Assembly: GCF_015689335.1 (NCBI RefSeq)
Contig: NZ_CP065053.1
Location: 6,882,001-6,946,000, forward strand
Source: Massilia antarctica
GTDB taxonomy: Bacteria; Pseudomonadota; Gammaproteobacteria; Burkholderiales; Burkholderiaceae_D
Direction: 5' to 3'
Length of the DNA stretch: 64,000 bases
Part shown: positions 55,866-64,000 of the stretch, piece by piece
Position numbering within the stretch: the first letter of the stretch is position 1
How the letters are laid out: every line of letters starts with the position of its first letter
The notes under the pieces: model-generated
Database searches by the model: none
What the model saw: the letters and a program-made list of their open reading frames with translations, nothing else
What the model was told of the DNA's origin: nothing
Position numbers and translations under genes: made by a program

Positions 55866-56158
55866 GCTTTTCCTTGTCTTGAGTGCAACGATTATTGAAG
55901 GAACTCTAGCACGGACCAGGCGCGCGGCATGTTTCGGGGGACACCGCAGCGGGCCCCCGGACGGGGCGATTCATGCACGGTAAGGACATGCGCAAGCCGC
56001 CGCCCGGCACGAATGCCTGGCGGACGATGGCTTGTCATAGGGAGAGGAGCTAGCGCGGGCGACTTTGTAACAGGCTACATGGCGTTACAAAATCGCTACA
56101 AATCGATGGTGCGGCGCGGATGGGCGGGACCTGCCCATCCGCGTACGGCGGCACGCTG
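55866..56158. other. Intergenic region upstream of the mdtABC operon
   Basis: The 293 bases between the starts of mdtA and the end of sppA show no gene. The segment should hold the efflux operon promoter, but no clear sigma-70 boxes were found. A near-repeat of GTAACAGGCTACATGGCGTTACAAAAT type (56067-56092, in part) contains the inverted pair GTAAC/GTTAC, a possible operator. Confidence 0.4.
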
Positions 56159-58018
56159 TCAGGGCGCCGTGCACATGCAGTGCGTGATTGCCGAGAACGG
56201 CTTGCGGGCTTGGGTCATGTCGGACAGCCAGCCCAGTTCCTTGCTCACTTCAGCCACGGCGCTCGACGGCAGGCCGGTCGGCATCAGGCCCAGTTTGACC
56301 TCGATGTTGACCGCTTGCGCGGCGCTCGCGCCGAACATGGTCAGCACGCGTTCGAACGGCGGGATATCGCGCTCGATATACGCCACGCGGTAACCGTCGG
56401 CCAGCTTGGCGCGCCTGGCGGCCGATTTGAGCGCGTCGGTGTAGCTGCCGATGGTGTCGACCAGGCCGCGTTCCTTGGCCTGCACGCCGGTCCATACGCG
56501 GCCCTGCCCCACTTCGTCGATCTTGGGCTGGGTGGTCTTGCGCGCCGCGGCGGCCTTGGTGGTGAAGTCGCTGTAGATGTGGTTCACGCTGCTCTGGATC
56601 AGCTGGGCGAAGCGCGGGTCGAGCGGACGCATTGGATTGTAGGCGTCGGCCAGCCAGGTAGTGGTCACACCGGCGCTGTGGATGCCCAGTTTATCGACCA
56701 CTTTTTCGGCCGTCGGCAGGATCGCGAACACGCCGATCGAACCGGTGATGGTGGCGCGGTCGGCGAACACTTCGTCGGACGCCATCGAAATCCAGTAGCC
56801 GCCCGATGCCGCCACGCTGCCCATCGACACCACCACCGGCTTGCCGGCGGCGCGGGTCAGTTCCAGCTCGCGCCGAATCAGTTCCGAACCGAAGGCGCTG
56901 CCGCCTGGCGAATCGACGCGCAGCACGACCGCCTTGATCTGCTTGTCCTCGCGCGCCTTGCGGATCAGGTTCGCGGTGGACAGGCCGCCGATGGCGCCCG
57001 CCGGCGCGTTGCCGTCGCTGATTTCACCGGCCGCCACGATCACGCCGACGCCGTCGCCCATCAGGGCCGGACGCATGCGCATCAGGTACTCGTCGAACGC
57101 GACCTGGCGAAAACTCTTGCCATCGTCGTCCGGGGCGCCGCGCGCGATCATCATGGCGCGAATTTCGTCGCGCGTTTTCAGGCCGTCGACCAGCTTGCTG
57201 GTCAGGGACAGCTTGCCGGTGTCGCCGCCCGCTTCTTCCATCAGGGCAGGCAGGTTCGCGATGCGCTGCGCAATCCAGCCGGCCGGCAGTTTGCGGTTCT
57301 TCTCGACGTCGGCGGTGTAGCCGGCCCACAGGGCGTTGTAGAGGAAGGCGTCGGCTTCGGCGGCCGCCGGCGACGGGCCGTTGCCGATGTACGGCTCGGC
57401 GAAGCTCTTGTAGGTACCGACCTTCATCAGGTTGACGGTGACGCCGACCTTGTCGAGCGCGTCGCGGTAGTAGTTGCGGTAACGGCCGAAGCCTTCGATC
57501 ATGACCGCGCCCATCGGATGCAGATAGACCTGGCTGGCGTGCGAGGCGAGGCTGTACTGGCGCTGGTCGAAGGAGCTGCCCCAGGCGATGACGGGTTTGC
57601 CCGACGCCTTGACTCTCTCGATGGCCAGTCCGACTTCATTGAGCATGGCCAGGCCGGCGCCATCCATCTGGTCGAGCAGCAGCAGCACGCTGCTGATCTG
57701 CGGGTCCTTGGCCGCGTTATCGAGCACGGTGAGCACGTCGCGCAGCTGCACCGACTTGCGTACTTCGCCGGCGCCGACGTTGGCCATGAGCGCCTCGCGC
57801 ACGTTGCCGCTGTGCTGCTCGACCAGACTGCCTTTGATTTCGACCACGAGCGCGGTTTTTTTTGCGATCGGCTTGATGCCGCCGCCGAAAATGGCCATCA
57901 GCAGAACCACGACGATGACCAGGAACAGCACGTTGAGCACGCCCCGGCGCGTGCTGTCGACCGCTCTCCAGAACACGCCGAAACCGCGGCGAAAGGAAGA
58001 CAAGGGTTTGAATGACAT
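56159..58018 (-). CDS. sppA: Signal peptide peptidase SppA (67-kDa type)
   Basis: SppA is a membrane-bound serine/lysine protease that degrades signal peptides after their release. The 619-residue protein has one N-terminal membrane segment (about 26-45) and the two tandem S49 domains of the long form. The general base is Lys204 in MKVGTYKSFAEPY in the first domain, and the nucleophile is Ser405 in SMGSVAASGGYW in the second, matching Lys209 and Ser409 of E. coli. Length is typical. The sodium:solute symporter gene lies 36 bp upstream of its start, in the same direction. Confidence 0.94.
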   Translation of the reverse strand: MSFKPLSSFRRGFGVFWRAVDSTRRGVLNVLFLVIVVVLLMAIFGGGIKPIAKKTALVVEIKGSLVEQHSGNVREALMANVGAGEVRKSVQLRDVLTVLDNAAKDPQISSVLLLLDQMDGAGLAMLNEVGLAIERVKASGKPVIAWGSSFDQRQYSLASHASQVYLHPMGAVMIEGFGRYRNYYRDALDKVGVTVNLMKVGTYKSFAEPYIGNGPSPAAAEADAFLYNALWAGYTADVEKNRKLPAGWIAQRIANLPALMEEAGGDTGKLSLTSKLVDGLKTRDEIRAMMIARGAPDDDGKSFRQVAFDEYLMRMRPALMGDGVGVIVAAGEISDGNAPAGAIGGLSTANLIRKAREDKQIKAVVLRVDSPGGSAFGSELIRRELELTRAAGKPVVVSMGSVAASGGYWISMASDEVFADRATITGSIGVFAILPTAEKVVDKLGIHSAGVTTTWLADAYNPMRPLDPRFAQLIQSSVNHIYSDFTTKAAAARKTTQPKIDEVGQGRVWTGVQAKERGLVDTIGSYTDALKSAARRAKLADGYRVAYIERDIPPFERVLTMFGASAAQAVNIEVKLGLMPTGLPSSAVAEVSKELGWLSDMTQARKPFSAITHCMCTAP

Positions 58019-58054
58019 CGGTACTCCGGCAGAAAATGAGGGGGTTGGTAAAGG

Positions 58055-59548
58055 CTAAACGTCTACTGTAAGCGAAATCGCCGGGTCCCGTCCGAAAATG
58101 CGGGGCGCGCCAGGGGCGGAAATTGCCCACAAGCCGGCAAACACCAATATGCCATTAATCATGAGCAACTCAAGCCCGAGGCGATAACTTCCCAACAGCA
58201 ATGTTTGATTATATTCAAGGAAAGCGCACATGAGCGGGCCGCCGACGGCCGCCAGCGGCACCCAGCGGTCCCTGAGCACGCGCCGGGTCAGGATGCCGAA
58301 GGCGAACAGGCCAAGCAGCGGGCCGTAGGTGTAGCTGGCCACTTTCAGGATCACGCCGATCATGCTGGGACTGTCGACCCATTTGAAGGCCATCACCAGC
58401 ACCAGGAACAGCAGCGCAAAACCGAGGTGGATTCGCTGGCGCCAGCGTACCTTGTCCCGCTCCGTCAGGTCTTGGCGGCGGGTCAGGCCAAGCAGGTCGA
58501 TGCAGACCGTGGAGGTGAGCGCGGTGATGGCGCCGTCGGCGCTGGGGAACAGGGCCGAGATCAGCGCGATCAGGAAGACGATCTGCAGCGCCACCGGCAA
58601 GTGCCCCATGACGATGGCGGGGAACAGCTTGTCGCCGCTGGCGGCCACGCCTGCCAGCGGCGCGTACAGGTGCAGCAGGCCGCCCAGGAACATGAACAGC
58701 GACAGCACCACGACCAGGATCGCGGTGAGGCTGAGCAGGTTCTTTTGGGAGTCGCCCAGGGTCTTGACGGAGATCGTCTTTTGCATCATCTCTTGGTCCA
58801 TGCCGGTCATGGTGAGGACGATGAAGGCGCCGGCCACGATTTGCTTGAGGTAGAAATTGGGGCTGTCGAACGAGGTGGTGAACACCCGCGCCAGGCCGCG
58901 CTCCTGCATCTGGGCCAGGCTCTGGCCGACCGACAGGTCCATCTGGCCGAGCAGGATGGCGATGCAGGCGAGCAGCCCGGCCAGCATGCAGCCCGTTTGC
59001 AGGGTATCGGTCCAGACGATGGTCTTCACGCCGCCCTGGTAGGTGTACATCAGGATCATGGCCAGGATCACCAGGGTGGTGAGCCAGAACGGCACACTAA
59101 GGCTGTCGAGGATGATGGCCTGCAAAATATTCACCACCAGGTACAGGCGCGCGGTGGCGCCCAACAGGCGCGAAAGGATGAAGAAGGAAGCGCCGCTCTG
59201 GTAGGCGCGCCGGCCGAGGCGCTGGTTCAGGTAATCGTAGATCGAGGTCAGTTTCAGGCGGTAGTACAGCGGCAGCAGGATGAACGCGACCGCGATGTAG
59301 CCGATCACGTAGCCGATCAGGATCTGCATGTAGCCGAAGCCGTCGCGTCCCACCGCGCCGGGCACGCTGATGAAGGTCACGCCGGACAGGGTGGTGCCGA
59401 CCATGCCAAAGGCGACCAGCTTCCAGTTGCTGCTTTTATCACCGATGTAGAAGCTGTCGTTGGTGGCGTTGCGCGAGGTGGCCCAGGCTACGCCGAGCAG
59501 CAGGGCGAAGTAGGCGATGAGGATGCAAAGAAGTAAAGCCGGGGACAT
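58055..59548 (-). CDS. Sodium:solute symporter (SSF) family transporter
   Basis: The 497-residue protein has about thirteen membrane segments and SSF features: SFYIGDKSSNWKLVAFGMVGTTLSGVTFISVPG in parts, GYMQILIGYVIGYIAVAFILLP, and the SSF core YTYQGGVKTIVWTDTLQ. Members use the sodium gradient to take up sugars, amino acids, sialic acid or organic acids. The start at 59548 (MSPALLLC) is preferred over an ATG 11 codons upstream, but neither has a good ribosome-binding site. Substrate unknown; it may be co-transcribed with sppA. Confidence 0.88.
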   Translation of the reverse strand: MSPALLLCILIAYFALLLGVAWATSRNATNDSFYIGDKSSNWKLVAFGMVGTTLSGVTFISVPGAVGRDGFGYMQILIGYVIGYIAVAFILLPLYYRLKLTSIYDYLNQRLGRRAYQSGASFFILSRLLGATARLYLVVNILQAIILDSLSVPFWLTTLVILAMILMYTYQGGVKTIVWTDTLQTGCMLAGLLACIAILLGQMDLSVGQSLAQMQERGLARVFTTSFDSPNFYLKQIVAGAFIVLTMTGMDQEMMQKTISVKTLGDSQKNLLSLTAILVVVLSLFMFLGGLLHLYAPLAGVAASGDKLFPAIVMGHLPVALQIVFLIALISALFPSADGAITALTSTVCIDLLGLTRRQDLTERDKVRWRQRIHLGFALLFLVLVMAFKWVDSPSMIGVILKVASYTYGPLLGLFAFGILTRRVLRDRWVPLAAVGGPLMCAFLEYNQTLLLGSYRLGLELLMINGILVFAGLWAISAPGAPRIFGRDPAISLTVDV

Positions 59549-59633
59549 GGGATTTTCATGGAATGATCGAACCGGCAGCAATATACACCCAGCCGCGCCC
59601 GAGCATCGGACGCGGGCGCTTTACGGCATGGCC

Positions 59634-60101
59634 TCAACTGCGGGGAATCAGCTCGACGATGTTGGCCCGCACCTGAGCGCCATCGACCAGCAGTTCGGCC
59701 GCGCTGACGGGCAGGCTGAATCGGCGCGGGCCGGCGCTGCCGGGGTTCAGGTACAGCAGCGGGCCGCGCTGCTCGGCCAGCGGCCGGTGCGAGTGCCCGT
59801 ACACCACTACCCTGACATCAGCGGGCAGCGCGGCCGCATCGAGATCGGCGATGTCGTGCAGCGCGTACAGGCGCACCGCGCCCACGGCAAGCATGGCGCT
59901 GTGCGGCACGGCGGCAGCCCAATCGCCCTTGTCGTTATTGCCGCGCACGACCGTCAGGGGCGCGATCGCGGCCAGTTCTGCCAGGATGGCGGCGTTGCCG
60001 ATGTCGCCGCCATGGACGATAAAGTCGCTACCGGCGAGAAAAGCCAGGGCCTCGGGGCGCAGCAGGCCATGCGTGTCCGAAATGACGCCGATGCGCAGCA
60101 A
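59634..60101 (-). CDS. YfcE/MJ0936-type metallophosphoesterase
   Basis: The 155-residue protein is a compact calcineurin-like phosphodiesterase. Metal ligands are Asp9 and His11 in ISDTHG, Asp33 in HGGDIG, Asn55 in RGNNDKGD, and histidines in ALHD and GHSHRP. Such proteins hydrolyse phosphodiesters such as bis-p-nitrophenyl phosphate; the physiological substrate is unknown. The start lies immediately after the stop of the small secreted-protein gene (60102), so both are co-transcribed. Confidence 0.9.
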   Translation of the reverse strand: MLRIGVISDTHGLLRPEALAFLAGSDFIVHGGDIGNAAILAELAAIAPLTVVRGNNDKGDWAAAVPHSAMLAVGAVRLYALHDIADLDAAALPADVRVVVYGHSHRPLAEQRGPLLYLNPGSAGPRRFSLPVSAAELLVDGAQVRANIVELIPRS

Positions 60102-60527
60102 TCAGGCCCCCTTCCCCGCGACGCGGCGGAATGGGCCGATGCAGGCAGCGAACGACTCGGCGGCGCACATCACGAACAAGGAGCCGGACGGATGAAAACG
60201 AATGAAATTGGTGCCCGTGGCGCCGGTTTTCATGACCTTGCCCGCGCAATCGGGCTTGCCATTGACTTTGACGTTCTTGTCGACCAGCTTGTAGAAGCCG
60301 GCGGCGCTGGGCTTGGCGGGAATCTCGAACGTGCTTTCGGAGATCTCGGCCGCGCTGATCACGAGCGTGGTGCCGTCGCCGCGGAAGCGGTAGGTTTCGG
60401 AGCAGTGGCCGTCGGGCAGGGTCAGCTTCCAGACGCCGAGGATGGGATGGCTGGCCACCAGCGGTTCCCCGTGGACGGCGGACGCGAGCACGGCCAGTGA
60501 CAGCGCAAGGGCGGTGAGCATACGCAT
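60102..60527 (-). CDS. Small secreted protein of unknown function
   Basis: The 141-residue product has a signal peptide (MRMLTALALSLAVLASAVHG) and a mature beta-rich domain with HPILGVWKLTLPDGHCSETY and GFYKLVDKNVKVNGKPDC, plus four cysteines that may form disulfides. The start at 60527 is chosen for AAGGA upstream and the signal peptide; the longer frame is not credible. It resembles small lipocalin-like periplasmic proteins, but no family is confirmed. Co-transcribed with the phosphoesterase gene. Confidence 0.72.
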   Translation of the reverse strand: MRMLTALALSLAVLASAVHGEPLVASHPILGVWKLTLPDGHCSETYRFRGDGTTLVISAAEISESTFEIPAKPSAAGFYKLVDKNVKVNGKPDCAGKVMKTGATGTNFIRFHPSGSLFVMCAAESFAACIGPFRRVAGKGA

Positions 60528-60757
60528 GGCAGTCTTCCTTTTCGGGCGATCATGGCGACAGCTTGAAGTTTGCACCATTTTGCGATTGCGTGCAGAAGGC
60601 GGGATGTGATGCGCGGCGCGTGAAAGCGGCCATGCATACCAGATCGAGAATGTGACTTGAGAATCTGACGGGGACAGGGATGCTGGTGGGCGGTGGATTG
60701 ACAAGGTCATCCACCGCCGAAGCACGTGGGAGCATGGCGCCCCCGCGCTGGTGCGGA

Positions 60758-62254
60758 TTACTTGCTCTTCGCCGGCGCCTTCGGCTTGGCCGGACGGCGG
60801 CTGCGCGGGATCGCCTTGCGGGCTGGCTTGGCGGAGGCTTCCTCGCCGGCCGGCAGCTCAAGCGCCACCGGTTCGGGTTCCGGTTCCGGTTCCGGCTCTG
60901 GCGCCACGTCGGCCTGCTTGGCCGCCTTTTTCGCCGCAGGCTTGCGCGCGGGGCGGCGTTTTTCCTGAACTGGCGGCGCCAAGGTCACTTCCGCTTCGGA
61001 CGGCTGCTCCTCTTCCTCGATCTGCGGGACCGGGTCGTACCAGGCCGGAGCGGCTGCAACCGGCTCCGCCGCTTCGGCGACGCTGGCCTCGGCCACCGGC
61101 TCGTTGCGGTTGCGGCCTCCGCGGCCACGACGGCGCGACGACTCGGGAACCACCGGCGCCGCATCCGGCGTTTCCGGCTGCGGGTCGTACCAAGCCGGCA
61201 CGCTCGCTACCGGCTCGGCGTCCAGCGCTTGCGCGACGTCTTCCTCCGCCTCCAGCACCTCCGGCGCGGCCGCTTCGACCGTGTCGTTGCGGTTGCGTCC
61301 ACCGCGACCGCGGCCGCGACGCGACGATTCCGGCTTGGCCGCCGCTTCTTCGCTTACCTCGGCTGCCTCGGGCGCGTCCTGCACGGCCGGCGCTTGCAGC
61401 TCCACCGCGTGCGCATGGTTGTTGTTGGCGGCATTGCTGCTGCGGTAAACGTAGGCGCCGGATTTTTCGTCACGGCCGAATTCGAGCATGCCACGGTTCT
61501 GCGCTTCTTCCAGCAGGTTGCCGAAGGTACGGAAGCCGTAGTAGGTTTCGTTGAAATCGGGACGGCGGCGCTTGAGCGTGTCTTTCAACAGCGACGCCCA
61601 GATCTTGCCGCTGTCGCCGCGCTCGGACACCAGCGCATCGAACATTTCGACCACCAGGTCGATCGCCTGCGCCTTGCGCGCTTCGAGTTCTTCCTTGCGG
61701 CGGTTGCCTTCATCGGGCGAGCGCTTCGGCTGCGGCTGCACCTTGCGCTCGTCGCGCTTGGCGGCCGCGCGCTTGACTTCGCGCACCAGGTCATCGTAGA
61801 AAATGAATTCGTCGCAGTTCGCCACCAGCAGGTCCGAGGTGGACTGCTTCACGCCCACGCCGATCACCTGCTTGGCGTTTTCGCGCAGCTTGGAAACGAG
61901 CGGCGAAAAATCGGAGTCGCCGCTGATGATGACGAAGGTGTTGACGTGCGATTTGGTGTAGCACAGGTCGAGCGCATCGACCACCAGGCGGATGTCGGCC
62001 GAGTTCTTGCCGGACTGGCGCACATGGGGAATCTCGATCAGCTCGAAGTTCGCTTCATGCATGGTGGCCTTGAAGCCCTTGTAGCGCTCCCAGTCGCAGT
62101 ACGCCTTCTTGACCACGATGCTGCCCTTGAGCAGAAGCCGTTCGAGGACCGGCTTGATATCGAATTTTTCGTAGTTCGCGTCGCGCACGCCGAGTGCGAC
62201 GTTCTCGAAGTCGCAAAACACCGCCATGCTGATATTGTCTGAGGATGAAGCCAT
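60758..62254 (-). CDS. NYN-domain (LabA/DUF88) putative RNase with LOTUS-like domain and disordered tail
   Basis: The 498-residue protein has an NYN (PIN-like) nuclease domain at residues 8-160 with acidic residues Asp15 (FCDFEN), Asp87 (KNSADIRL), Asp113 and Asp115 (SGDSDF), the pattern of LabA and other NYN RNases. Residues 195-272 resemble an OST-HTH/LOTUS RNA-binding domain (VVEMFDALVSERGDSGKIWA, TYYGFRTFGNLLEEAQ). The remaining 225 residues are low-complexity, acidic and Ala/Pro-rich, with two RG-rich boxes (RRGRGRGGRNRND and RRRGRGGRNRNE), two PAWYDP motifs and a Pro-Glu run, ending in a Lys/Ala/Pro-rich stretch. It may bind and cut RNA or scaffold ribonucleoprotein. Confidence 0.87.
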   Translation of the reverse strand: MASSSDNISMAVFCDFENVALGVRDANYEKFDIKPVLERLLLKGSIVVKKAYCDWERYKGFKATMHEANFELIEIPHVRQSGKNSADIRLVVDALDLCYTKSHVNTFVIISGDSDFSPLVSKLRENAKQVIGVGVKQSTSDLLVANCDEFIFYDDLVREVKRAAAKRDERKVQPQPKRSPDEGNRRKEELEARKAQAIDLVVEMFDALVSERGDSGKIWASLLKDTLKRRRPDFNETYYGFRTFGNLLEEAQNRGMLEFGRDEKSGAYVYRSSNAANNNHAHAVELQAPAVQDAPEAAEVSEEAAAKPESSRRGRGRGGRNRNDTVEAAAPEVLEAEEDVAQALDAEPVASVPAWYDPQPETPDAAPVVPESSRRRGRGGRNRNEPVAEASVAEAAEPVAAAPAWYDPVPQIEEEEQPSEAEVTLAPPVQEKRRPARKPAAKKAAKQADVAPEPEPEPEPEPVALELPAGEEASAKPARKAIPRSRRPAKPKAPAKSK

Positions 62255-62324
62255 AGGATCTGTTCTCTAATGATGGTTTTGCCAAGCTGATCTTGGATTA
62301 TACGCAACAACCCGATATGGGCAA

Positions 62325-62906
62325 TTACTGCCAGCTGTCGGGTGTGGCGCGCGCGCTGTAGCCGGAGACGAAGCGGATGGCCGCGCCGGTGGACGGGTCG
62401 TACACATGGCGCTCCACGCGGCCGATGTCGGCGCCGTACACATGGATGCTGACCGAGACCGCCCCCGGGCTGGCATTCGATACGCGGTGGATATCGCCCA
62501 CGCGCGGCGACACGATGTCGATGGCGCCCGCCGCCAGATGGTGCTCGCCGAGGGCCGCCAGCGGGCCGGCCCCCGAGGCAGGCGCGAACTCCTCGCACCG
62601 TTCGGCGCCGCGCAGCACGCCGACCATGCCCCAGACGGTGTGGTCGTGCACCGGCGTGGCCTGGCCGGGGCCCCACACGAAACTGACCACCGAGAAGCGT
62701 TCGAGCGGGTCGCAATGAAGCAGGTATTGCTGATAGCGGTCGGGGTGAGGCTGGGCGAAGGCGGACGGCAGCCAATCGTCATGCGTGACCAGATCGGCGA
62801 GCAGCACCCTGCCCTGCTCAAGCATGCGGGTTTCGTCGTGCGCCGCCGCATCGGCAAGGCTGGTAAAGGCGTGCACGAAGTCGCGCAGGCGGGCGGGATT
62901 GTTCAT
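62325..62906 (-). CDS. Cysteine dioxygenase-type thiol dioxygenase
   Basis: The 193-residue cupin protein has iron ligands His87 and His89 in TPVHDHTVWG and His140 in GDIHRVSN, the facial triad of thiol dioxygenases. The mammalian Cys-Tyr crosslink cysteine near the HxH motif is absent, as in many bacterial members. It would oxidise cysteine, or 3-mercaptopropionate, to the sulfinic acid. The start at 62906 has GGAG eight bases upstream. It stands alone; no sulfinate-metabolism gene is adjacent. Confidence 0.88.
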   Translation of the reverse strand: MNNPARLRDFVHAFTSLADAAAHDETRMLEQGRVLLADLVTHDDWLPSAFAQPHPDRYQQYLLHCDPLERFSVVSFVWGPGQATPVHDHTVWGMVGVLRGAERCEEFAPASGAGPLAALGEHHLAAGAIDIVSPRVGDIHRVSNASPGAVSVSIHVYGADIGRVERHVYDPSTGAAIRFVSGYSARATPDSWQ

Positions 62907-63034
62907 CGCTTCAGCTCCATGGTGTTCCTTCGCGCAGGGCGGGTGCAGCGAATATAACATTGTCCTTGCGCTTGACGCGACCGGGCGCCGCTGTCACACT
63001 TCGGTTTCCATTCACTTCCACAGGAGACTACACC

Positions 63035-63073
63035 ATGCAAACGAATGATATTGCCCTCCTGTCGGCTGCCTGA
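63035..63073 (+). CDS. Short upstream reading frame in the rsgA-like leader
   Basis: ATG at 63035 is preceded by AGGAG (63022-63026) at a normal distance and reads MQTNDIALLSAA before TGA. The ribosome-binding site is better than that of the downstream gene. It lies 166 bases before the rsgA-like start, in a leader with GC-rich hairpins (a perfect 7-bp stem GCCCGCG/CGCGGGC at 63192-63210). It could be a leader peptide whose translation controls folding or Rho access in the leader. Confidence 0.4.
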   Translation: MQTNDIALLSAA

Positions 63074-63238
63074 TCCCGCCACAACCCGCCTGCCTGCTGT
63101 ACTTCCTGACTGAGCATCGTGTGTTGATGCGCGCCTGATCGCGCGCCGACCTCCGTTTTCCTTTGCCTGCGTGCTGTTGCGCGCGGCTTGTGCCCGCGCG
63201 CGTCGCGGGCTTGACGAATCCGGGAACACCTTCTCACC

Positions 63239-64000
63239 ATGATCCACATCGATTTTGAATCACTGCGCACTATCGGGCTGACGCAATCGGTCGCCAGCCA
63301 ACTGGCCACCATCAACGAACTGGCCGAGGGCACGCGCCTGGCGCGCGTCACCGAAATCCACCGCGACTGGGCCATCATCCACGACGGCGCCTTGGAGTCG
63401 CGCGCGCGCTCGCTCAACAGGCTGGTCCAGTCGCTGCAGGCCGGCGACACTGCGCTGGCCGTGGGCGACTGGGTACTGGTCGAAACCCACGCCCACGACG
63501 AACAATGGCTGTCCGAACGGCTGCCGCCGGTCACCCACCTCGCGCGCCGCACCAGCGACGGGCGCCGCCAGTCACTGGCCAGCAACGTCGACACCGCGCT
63601 GCTGGTCATGGGCCTGGACCACGACTTCAACCTGCGCCGGCTCGAACGCTACCTGGCGCTGGCCGAATCGTCCGGCGTCGAGCCGGTGGTGGTGCTGACC
63701 AAGGCCGATATCGGCGTTGACGTCGAGGACCGCATGCGCCAGCTCACGGAGCGCCTGCCGCGCCGGGTGCAGGCGTTCGCACTCAACGCCCTGGGCGATG
63801 AACCTGCGCGCGTGCTGGCACCCTGGCTGGCGCCGGGGCAGACGCTGATCCTGCTCGGCACCTCCGGCGCGGGCAAGTCGACCCTGACCAATGCGCTGTC
63901 ATCGAGCAGCCAGGAAACCGGCGGCGTGCGGCGCGGCGACAACCGCGGGCGCCACACCACCACCGCGCGTTCGCTGCACCAGTGCCCTAGCGGCGCCTGC
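63239..64000 (+). CDS. rsgA: Ribosome small-subunit-dependent GTPase A (RsgA/YjeQ-like), N-terminal part
   Basis: The first 254 codons are present and the gene runs off the window. It has an OB-fold domain (residues about 30-90, GDWVLVET) and a circularly permuted GTPase with G4 (VLTKAD) before G1 (GTSGAGKSTLTN) and the switch region GDNRGRHTTTARSLH. RsgA checks late maturation of the 30S subunit. The N-terminal FESLRTIGLTQSVASQL start resembles the second RsgA type found in many bacteria rather than the E. coli protein, so a paralogue is possible. The zinc-binding C terminus lies outside the window. Confidence 0.9.
   Translation, partial: MIHIDFESLRTIGLTQSVASQLATINELAEGTRLARVTEIHRDWAIIHDGALESRARSLNRLVQSLQAGDTALAVGDWVLVETHAHDEQWLSERLPPVTHLARRTSDGRRQSLASNVDTALLVMGLDHDFNLRRLERYLALAESSGVEPVVVLTKADIGVDVEDRMRQLTERLPRRVQAFALNALGDEPARVLAPWLAPGQTLILLGTSGAGKSTLTNALSSSSQETGGVRRGDNRGRHTTTARSLHQCPSGAC

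Overview
The window is a stretch of GC-rich chromosome that looks like a betaproteobacterium of the Oxalobacteraceae (Massilia, Duganella or Janthinobacterium type). This is inferred from high GC, the housekeeping gene set and its order (cpoB-tRNA-Lys; dapC-dapD-pilU-yffB-dapE-prmB), Gram-negative envelope genes (TonB receptor, MdtABC efflux, SppA) and abundant LysR and AraC regulators. No insertion sequence, prophage, integrase, CRISPR array, rRNA or plasmid gene was seen. The window starts inside cpoB and ends inside an rsgA-like gene.

Layout. 1-4.3 kb: cpoB end, tRNA-Lys with a consensus promoter and a strong terminator, RidA protein, class I aminotransferase, RsbQ-like hydrolase, bluB. 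4.3-10.6 kb: a translationally coupled reverse-strand operon (AGPS-like flavin oxidase, GlpD-like dehydrogenase, FGGY kinase) with a divergent AraC regulator. 10.6-18.5 kb: lysine/diaminopimelate genes (dapC, dapD, dapE) interleaved with pilU, yffB, prmB and the ABC-F gene yheS. 18.5-23.6 kb: cheW, an HDOD protein and arfB between blocks of GC-rich palindromic repeats, then a FapA-type polymer protein and a small secreted coiled-coil protein. 23.8-25.9 kb: an OmpR/EnvZ-like pair. 25.9-31.8 kb: accessory region with a secreted cysteine-rich lectin, a Baeyer-Villiger-type monooxygenase, small secreted proteins, a thioredoxin and a diiron metallo-beta-lactamase-fold protein. 31.8-38.3 kb: two LysR regulators, a secreted beta-propeller, an MFS exporter, a glutathione transferase and a YqhD-like alcohol dehydrogenase. 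38.4-42.1 kb: a TPP riboswitch in front of a TonB-dependent receptor, followed by a convergent NadR-like kinase/PnuC pair; together these suggest vitamin uptake, probably of thiamine or a related compound. 42.2-46.8 kb: an S46 dipeptidyl-peptidase, a WG-repeat protein and a bacterial SET-domain protein. 46.8-55.9 kb: an mdtA-mdtB-mdtC-nodT multidrug efflux operon. 56-64 kb: sppA, a sodium:solute symporter, a phosphoesterase, a NYN/LOTUS-like RNA-binding protein with a disordered tail, a thiol dioxygenase, and an rsgA-like GTPase behind a long leader with a short reading frame.

The most notable structure outside genes is one family of palindromic repeats of the form 6-bp arm, spacer, 6-bp arm. 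Arms occur as ATTCCC/GGGAAT, GTTCCC/GGGAAC or GCCCCC/GGGGGC, and spacers are 8 or 20 bases, so the arms covary while the core is kept. Two of these sites sit inside a larger composite repeat of about 240 bp present twice in inverted orientation 36 kb apart. The best candidates for new biology are the cysteine-paired B-lectin, the riboswitch-linked vitamin uptake locus, the AGPS/GlpD/FGGY operon and the covarying repeat family.
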